Source: Blastobasis lacticolella (lineage: Eukaryota; Arthropoda; Insecta; Lepidoptera; Blastobasidae). From it: a stretch of 64,000 bases of DNA. Positions 57,661 through 64,000 of the stretch are shown piece by piece. Under the pieces are notes generated by a model. That model searched no databases. It was not told where the DNA came from and was given only the letters and a program-made list of their open reading frames with translations. The DNA lies in contig LR990060.1 in the NCBI GenBank assembly GCA_905147135.1, positions 13,904,001-13,968,000 of the forward strand. Direction: 5' to 3'. Within the stretch, counting starts at the first letter, position 1, and the number at the start of each line of letters is the position of its first letter. The translations under genes and the position numbers were made by a program.

Positions 57661-60600
57661 GTATGAGTTTCCTGATTGAAATATTAATACTTGTTGCAAG
57701 AAGTTTTAGTAAAAATTTCTACCTCATGTTTCGTTATCCTATCAGGATCCCAATAGTGGATATTCTAACAAAACCTTGAAAATTTTAAACAGGGACACAG
57801 TGATAAGACAGATTATTAGAGAACACTAAGACGATTACGAAAATTTGTCTTAGTCTGCTGGGTCCTCTACAATCCTAGCGTTTACGTAAAGATCATTTAT
57901 TTAAGACACACAATAATTCGCATTCTTCCTTGCAGATGATTCAGGATCTTAGGAACCGTTTGAAGAACCACCGTCCGCTGACCCCTCCATTGGAAGGCGT
58001 GGCTTTCGAGTACGGTTTCAACACTGGCCGGTTAGACGGCTGGGTGAAATACTGGGCTGAGGAGTACAACTTTGCAGCCCGCGAGAAGTTCCTTAACCAG
58101 TTCCCTCAATTCAAGACCAACATCCAGGGGCTGGATATTCACTTCATCAGGATTAAGCCTAAGGTCAGTTTTTCTATCGCTAACGACTAAGGAGTAAAGC
58201 GTTTTACCCGCTGCTTTCCAAAAAGTACAATTTGACTCCTTCAATGCTGGAGTGAATTGGTTTCTAAGCAGGCACGTTTCATCTTCGACTATATCGAGGT
58301 GGTCGTCTAATGCTTGCTCAGTATAATGTAAAAAGAAAAACATATTCTAGACTCTGGTTGTAAGACTAGTGACATAATTCCCGACAGCTTCACCTGTTGA
58401 GAATGTGATGTGTCATGTGTGAGAGCCGCGGCTGCAATTCATACATGATTCAGCCCAAGAAAATACGTCGTGTAGGAACCGGAGGCTTACCTATGATTGA
58501 TAAAATATAGATGTGATTATTTATCAGTAATCATTACATCCATTAAATTGGTATTAAATCTATAACGACTTCAGAATAACTCTAAAGAGAATCAGAATAA
58601 GGCTAAATAGCTTGATTGTTTCAAGGTAATGGGCATATCGTTTTCTGTTGTTTCACAGTCATGGCCTGAATATCATTGTATTCTTTTACCCATGTAAATC
58701 TTAGTGCCATTATAGATATTGTTAAAGGCTATAAAGCCTTTATAACATCAGTTACGTTACATAATGTACTTAAAGGTGAAAAATATATAACTAATTTTAA
58801 AATAAAATTTACAAATAAAAATTTTGCCCCAAGTCCCTCGTAGAAGGAATTGTTCCCGAAAGGTTGGGTGCATTGTCTCGCTGTTTAGCGAGCCTAATCC
58901 TTTGACCTTATTGACCAGCCTTTTGGTTATGCGATGCATTGACCAGTGCTCTCTCTTAAGAGAGAGTGAGCACTAGGACCCCACGGCCCAAGCGTTTCTA
59001 CAGCATATTAGCCCAAAGCCAAAAGAATGTTGGGCATAGGCCTCCCCCAGAGATCTCCACAAAGGCCGGTCCTGTGCCTTCCGCATCCAGCTAGTACCTG
59101 TGATCTTTACCAGGTCGTGGGTCCACCTTGTGGGAGGCCTACCCACGCTCGCACTTATCTACTTTGTTTGATCTATTATTTATTTTTCTATCTACTTTTA
59201 TTGTTGGGTTTTATGCTTGTTTTATGTTATTCCCACATTGGTGAAATGGAAAATTATTCAGAAGGTTACCTACTGTAATTTTCATAAATACAGGCTACGG
59301 GGTTATCTGCTCTGTATACGTTTCAAGATAATTATTTCTTCGTTTTCGCTTTGAATATTTCTTGTGTAATGATGACTTGTATTTTTTATGGACATTATGA
59401 ACATGTCAGAACAAGACATTCTATCAATATATGCATCGTGATAACACCTCCTCACTTCTTCCATCTCTTCTTCCATCCATGTAACCTGTTACCCCTTTCC
59501 AGTTCTGATGGTTTTTACATACACTACAATTTACAATCATTAGCAGCATCATAATATTAAAATACAGCTACCTTAGTTCGATGACCTCTGATTACCGTCC
59601 GATCCGACCGTGTAACGGGTCTAGAAACAGAATTTGATAGAACGTATTATTCGTTTTTGTAAAAAACTGCTCCGTCTAGTATCTTGTTATTTTTTATTTA
59701 CCTGCTTTTGATTTGTTTTAGTTTCACTCGTTGTATAGACTACATCGAATGTTTTGGTACCTTACATATTATATATTTTACTGTTTTGTTTGATATTGTG
59801 TGGACCTCGTAAACAAAATAGGTAAACAATATTGATTTACAAACGTGACATGTCTTTTTAGTAATGCTGTTCTGCAAAGTGCACCTCTACTTGATAAATG
59901 ATGACGATGGTGATGTCGACGATGATTATTTTTGATGATGATGACGTCTTATTTCACTTGTCCATGATGGATGGTGATGATGACGACGACGACAATGTTT
60001 TCTAAAATGACGTCTTATTCCCAAAGGTGGCTGCCGGCGTGGAAGTCCTACCTTTGCTGATGGTGCACGGCTGGCCAGGCTCAGTGCGAGAGTTCTACGA
60101 AGTGGCCCCACTCCTGGCCACCAAAGCACCAGGCGCTGACTTCGCGTTTGAGCTCATCATCCCCAGTCTACCTGGGTACGGGTTCTCTGATGTAAGTTCA
60201 ACGTCATTTATTTGTAAATAGTAGGTAGCAGAACTGGCTGATGTTAATGGCTATGTCGTTGATGAACCTGTTAAAGCCAAAAACGTTTTATGCAAGAACA
60301 GAGTGACTGCGCTCTCCATACAAATGAAATTCGATTTTATTTTCAATATTATGTAATAAAAGCTAATGAAATTTTGTAGACTTGATTCTGAAACCAATAT
60401 CTACGTCAGTGGTTTGAATATATCGTTTCAAATTACATTGATTATTCTTCAATCAATCATTACTCTCTATCAAACTTAAAACCCGTGTTACGTATAGTAA
60501 ACGGAATTTTAATCTCATTTAAAATCAGAATTTCTAATATTTATGTAATAATGTAATAAAAAATAGATAATTAATTTCGTTGTTACGTAAAAATTCATAA

Positions 60601-63600
60601 TTTATATTTTCCGTCTGTACCCAATCTTCGCAAACGGTACAAGTATCATCGATACTATTTTAAAAAATGTCGGAATTGTTCTAATGTAATTGTAAAAAGC
60701 AAGAAGAACCAACTGTTCGCTGAATTTATTTTGCCTCTTACTGATCTGTCATAAAGTAAGTTTTTCTTTGAACCCTAGGCGGCTGTGCGACCAGGTCTGG
60801 GGGCTCCTCAGGTGGCCATAGTTATGCGTAACCTCATGCAGAGGCTTGGATTGAAGAAGTATTACGTGCAAGGTGGGGACTGGGGTGCCCTCGTCGTTTC
60901 ATCCTTGGCTACACTGTACCCTGAAGAGGTCTTAGGCCACCACAGCAATATGGCTAACGATCAAGTGAGTACTGGTTTAAGGTGGTGATGAAGTTCATGT
61001 AATGACTTACGACGTTTCATCCTTACCCGCGACGTACGTTAAATTGGCCGCGAACTGTGCGGTTCTCCCATGCACACTAAGGTTGTGGACAATATGAGGT
61101 TTTTCGAGAGAACTGTGAAAAGTTTTTTACGGGGTCGGTGACGCGTGGGTTATACAAACGCCCCTGGCATTGCAGACGTCCAAAGCGGTAATTGCTTATC
61201 ATCAGGCAGATAGTAAGCTTGTTGATATCTTAGTGGTATAAATAAAAGCACGGTCGTACGTCGTACACCCTTTTCTCGAAGCAACCCAATGCATTTTCGA
61301 GCTCTTTATATATTCCCTTAGAATGATGGTGGTCAACTGCATACCTAGTTATCTTCATCATCTCAACCGTCTACGTCCATTGCTCAAAAAGAGCCTCTCT
61401 TCCCTTCCCTACTTGTAACAATTGTCTTTAAAAATCTTATTCAAGGAACGTTTCACTCTATGTTATGGGCGACAATTACAGTTTACCATCAGGTGGGCTG
61501 TCTGTTTCTTTGTCAATGCGTAGTATAAATATCATTCCAATGACATCTGTAACAGATGATTTAAACAGCGTCACTGTAAATGCATGCAATGCAGATCGCA
61601 GGTACCAGCTGGATGCGGAAAGCACAGGACCGGTTTTTGTAGAGATCTCTGGGGGAGGCCTATGCCCAGCAGTGGGCGTCTTTCGGTTCATGATAATGAT
61701 GGTGATGACTGTCAATGATGATTCTCTACCAATATCAACAAAGGAATTAAAGAGATAATGTCCTTTAACAGTCTGGCTGCAACTTCTTGAAGACGGTCGT
61801 TGGAGCTTTCTTCCCTTCGCTGGTGGTTGAGCCTCATTTGGCCGAGAGAATGTACCCGCTCTCTCATTTCTTCTCCTTCGCTATGGAAGAGTTCGGCTAC
61901 TTCCATCTGCAAGCTACCAAACCTGATACCGTTGGTGAGTACATGATGTCGTCCGTTATAACCTGACCAGAAAAGACCAGAAAAAGTCGCATAATCCCCA
62001 TTCAAGTTGATATATGCTCGAATACTTTGTAAACTAGTAAACTGATTTTAATAATAAATGAACGTGTTTGGACAAATTTACACAGCGCAATCTAGCCCCA
62101 AAGTAAGGAATGTTTTTTTTTTATGGTTGTTAGATAAATGATGAACTGTTAGTAATTGTTTACCAGTTATCTAACACCATTAGTACATTAGTGGACTTGA
62201 AGCCCAAGTAGGTACGAGTTTATTGATGTTAAAATGTCACACAACGTGTCATTTTAAAGACAATAACGAAGACCTTTAATTCAAACTTATCATAGATCCA
62301 TAAGAACTTGTTAGTATTATATTAGTGTAAATAAAATTCTATTATCCCTTACCAATACCCCAATATACACAATACCGCCATCACACCACTTGCCGTGAGC
62401 TGGGAACTCATCCTCACTACGTAGACCCTCTGTTGGTCACCACGCGAAGGTCGAAAGGACGTTTCCCGCTCGTATGATTTGATTTGGAATGAGCTCCCAG
62501 CCACAGTGTTTCCTTTGGACTATGACATGGGAGGTATCAATAGGTATATTAGAGGTATCTTTAGAGGCAAGCAACGCATTGGTAAATCCCCTAGTATTGC
62601 TGATGTCGCCCGCTTGCCTGTTAGTCTGCCGTATAGCATAAAAAACGGATGTTACTAACATCAGTAAGATCATTTAACAGGTTGGCAAACAAAAAATCTT
62701 CCATAGGTAAATAATTAATGGAACACCTCATTTATAATTATTGTACACACAAAACAGATAACGATTACACATTATCTCACATTTTAAATAACAACAAGAA
62801 CCTAGCATTGTACCTACCTAGGTAATCACAGTCAGTGCCAAGGTCAAATGTATCAAACGAGTTTGTACGGAGTGTCTGAATGACCTGTACATAACTATCT
62901 CGTGTTGATTTGATAATATTCGAAACAAACTTTTGTTATTATGGCAGTTTAACTAGTGCCCAATTTAAATGATCTCCGTTTTGTATGGATGCTAGTACTA
63001 CGGGGAGGTCAAGCTGTATCTCTGGTTCTACCGACCCGATTTATATTCATTCCGACATTCTGTCTAGACACAAATCTGAAATAAAACGTCACTGAATCTA
63101 TCTACGCCAGTCGAAAATAGTTGGGAAAATGTTTTTTGGCTGCAAGACATTTCAGTGTCATTAATAATGGAGATTTGTGCCTAGAAAAAACGTCGAATAT
63201 TCAGAATAGAAAAACAATATCTTTGTCCCCAAAGTATCATTGCCTCCAGCGTCGCTTGTCATTTGTTTTTGTATGACGCGCCATGCCAGATTCGTCTTCA
63301 CGTGTGCTAAAGTATCATTCGTACCCTGTGTTTTTACCTTTTTTTGTGAATTACAGGAAATCTAAACATTATAGATAAAATTCTCTAGGTTAATGATGTT
63401 CTTTTTAATGGAATATTTTGTTTGATCTACCTACTTTAATCGGGTTAAGTACAAAAACAAAATACATTAAAGAAAGGAATTCCATAGGAAACACTGGTTA
63501 GGAGCTTATTCCACATCCGAATCGTACGACCGAGAAAGTAACTAGAATTAATCGTGTTTTTCGTTACAAGGGTACCAAGATACACATAATGAAATATAGC

Positions 63601-63916
63601 GGATCTAAATAATAGAGCTAGGTGTCCAAACACCTTCAAAATTGAAAGCAGAATTTAAAATACCCGTTTTTCCAGGTGTCGGCTTATCAGACTCGCCAAC
63701 CGGTCTCATGGCGTACATTTTGGAGAAGTTCTCGACCTGGACTGTCACAGGCCACCGAAACAAGCCCGATGGCGGTCTAGAGGTTGGCTCCAAATGGACT
63801 CGTGACCAGCTCATCGATAACCTGATGCTGTACTGGACATCGAACTCCATCACCACCTCGATGAGACTATATGCTGAGACCATGAGCAATGTCAACCGGG
63901 GACTCGGTTTGGATAA
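57457..63916 (+). CDS. JHEH: Juvenile hormone epoxide hydrolase, six exons visible, last exon beyond the window
   Basis: Exons 57457-57660, 57936-58163, 60027-60191, 60779-60964, 61772-61934 and 63676-63916 join in frame (phases 0,0,0,0,1,2) to 395 residues; the family has about 460. It hydrates the epoxide of juvenile hormone or JH acid to a diol and so inactivates it, at the microsomal membrane. Seen: N-terminal anchor 5-22 (GILALIALVAAGAVWWSC); the epoxide-hydrolase N-terminal segment with PLTPPLEGVAFEYGFN; oxyanion motif HGWPGS (158-163); nucleophile Asp233 in GGDWG; epoxide-binding Tyr304 (GYFHLQATKPDTVG) and Tyr381 (SMRLYAE). The charge-relay Glu and His belong to the missing C-terminal exon. 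Frame intact. Insects often have several JHEH copies, some acting on other epoxides, so the exact substrate is inference. Confidence 0.94.
57661..57935 (+). other. JHEH intron 1
   Basis: 275 bp, GTATGA...TTGCAG. No repeat recognised. Confidence 0.7.
57936..58163 (+). CDS. JHEH: JHEH exon 2
   Basis: Acceptor CTTCCTTGCAG, donor AAG|GTCAGT, 76 codons. Encodes MIQDLRNRLKNHRPLTPPL through YWAEEYNFAARE, FPQFKTNIQGLDIHFIR: the N-terminal epoxide-hydrolase region that precedes the alpha/beta fold. Confidence 0.95.
58164..60026 (+). other. JHEH intron 2
   Basis: 1.86 kb. Holds a family E LINE end on the minus strand (59027-59155: GGGCATAGGCCTCCCCCAGA, TTGTGGGAGGCCTACCCACG), repeat Q copy 2 (59295-59440), and a GATGAT/GACGAC-rich tract at 59895-59998. 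TGACGTCTTATT occurs twice, at 59943 and 60009, the second inside the acceptor region. Confidence 0.6.
60027..60191 (+). CDS. JHEH: JHEH exon 3 (oxyanion motif)
   Basis: Acceptor TTATTCCCAAAG, donor GAT|GTAAGT, 55 codons, phase 0 both sides. Encodes LLMVHGWPGSVREFYEVAPL and IIPSLPGYGFSD. Confidence 0.96.
60192..60778 (+). other. JHEH intron 3
   Basis: 587 bp, AT-rich; no repeat recognised. Confidence 0.6.
60779..60964 (+). CDS. JHEH: JHEH exon 4 (nucleophile)
   Basis: Acceptor TGAACCCTAG, donor CAA|GTGAGT, 62 codons. Encodes AAVRPGLGAPQVAIVMRNLM and YYVQGGDWGALVVSSLATLY; the Asp of GGDWG is the nucleophile. Confidence 0.96.
60965..61771 (+). other. JHEH intron 4
   Basis: 807 bp. LINE-B3 + at 61130-61245 (GGGGTCGGTGACGCGTGGGT), LINE-B4 + at 61461-61530 (ATGGGCGACAATTACAGTTT), family E + at 61590-61705 (GATCGCAGGTACCAGCTGGA, CCTATGCCCAGCAGTGGGCG). 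Confidence 0.6.
61772..61934 (+). CDS. JHEH: JHEH exon 5 (first catalytic Tyr)
   Basis: Acceptor CCTTTAACAG, donor GTTG|GTGAGT, 163 bp, phase 0 to 1. Encodes FLKTVVGAFFPSLVVEPHLA, ERMYPLSHFFSF and EEFGYFHLQATKPDTVG. The frame is fixed by the homology; the other two frames stop at once. Confidence 0.93.
61935..63675 (+). other. JHEH intron 5
   Basis: 1.74 kb. SINE-A 3' scrap on the minus strand at 62065-62150 (TTTACACAGCGCAATCTAGC) and an opposite scrap at 62160-62190 (CCAGTTATCTAACACC); LINE-B1 + at 62365-62646 (CTTTGGACTATGACATGGGA); a reverse LINE C-terminus at 63450-63620 (minus strand GRTIRMWNKLL). 62650-63450 is unassigned. Confidence 0.6.
63676..63916 (+). CDS. JHEH: JHEH exon 6 (second catalytic Tyr)
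   Basis: Acceptor GTTTTTCCAG, donor AA|GTAAGT at 63917, phase 1 to 2. Encodes VGLSDSPTGLMAYILEKFST, SKWTRDQLIDNLMLYWTSNS and TSMRLYAETM, ending in GLGLD. The in-frame TAA at 63918 is intronic if the donor at 63917 is used; the missing acid and His require another exon. Confidence 0.94.
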
Positions 63917-64000
63917 GTAAGTGTTTTTTCTTCTTCTATCTCCTGGAAACATGTGCTGATAGCCCATATAATGTTGGTAACTGTCGTTCATTATGCCTAA

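Noticed and set aside
61712..62005. 97-codon reverse ORF
   Set aside because: It lies opposite JHEH exon 5, which has strong family homology on the + strand.
63916..63920. TAA at 63918 as the true JHEH stop
   Set aside because: GTAAGT is a strong donor, and a stop here would remove the catalytic Glu and His that all active members keep. Still possible if this copy is a truncated paralogue.

Overview
The window looks like nuclear DNA of a moth or butterfly (Lepidoptera). It is AT-rich, its genes are split by introns with standard GT/AG borders, and most of it is a graveyard of short 5'-truncated LINEs, tRNA-headed SINEs and small inverted-repeat elements of types common in lepidopteran genomes. 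The gene content is also insect: a juvenile hormone epoxide hydrolase, a divergent single-exon ionotropic chemoreceptor and a trehalose/sugar-porter-like transporter. No bacterial, CRISPR, rRNA or true tRNA gene was seen. The species cannot be named from sequence alone.

Layout. (1) Positions 1-35812, + strand: a sugar-porter (MFS) gene in four exons seen here (1-852, 23718-23883, 30556-30743, 34757-35812), with introns of about 22.9, 6.7 and 4.0 kb. The first exon runs off the left edge and adds at least 284 Tyr/Arg/Lys-rich residues before the 12-helix transporter. Intron 1 is almost wholly repeats. (2) 35813-47632: 3' UTR, then an AT-rich repeat-laden intergenic stretch with several inverted-repeat element families. 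(3) 47633-49474, + strand: an intact intronless ionotropic receptor of 613 residues. (4) 49475-57456: repeats, the third copy of a fold-back element, a long-armed inverted repeat, and possibly a JHEH 5' UTR exon near 56201-56275. (5) 57457 to the right edge, + strand: six exons of microsomal juvenile hormone epoxide hydrolase; the last exon, with the catalytic Glu and His, lies beyond the window.

Repeat families, named here for cross-reference. SINE-A: tRNA-headed, about 250 bp. LINE-B: 3' ends of CR1/Jockey-like LINEs in subgroups B1-B4. C, D and E: families ending in a TGATGA tail; E, like the separate RTE-type remnant at 14781-15170, carries reverse-transcriptase C-terminal coding. F: another LINE C-terminus. 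L: dispersed non-coding repeat. MITE1 to MITE5: inverted-repeat elements. FB: fold-back element in three copies. Many copies are nested, which gives a relative order of insertion.

The three genes share no evident pathway. JHEH acts in juvenile hormone breakdown, the receptor in chemosensation and the transporter in sugar uptake. I found no convincing new multi-gene system. The most notable signals are the transporter's long N-terminal domain and altered binding residues, a decayed tandem duplicate of its exon 3, a repeat fragment that abuts its exon-3 splice donor, and a fold-back family whose central palindrome shortens in steps (137, 109 and 57 bp) between copies.
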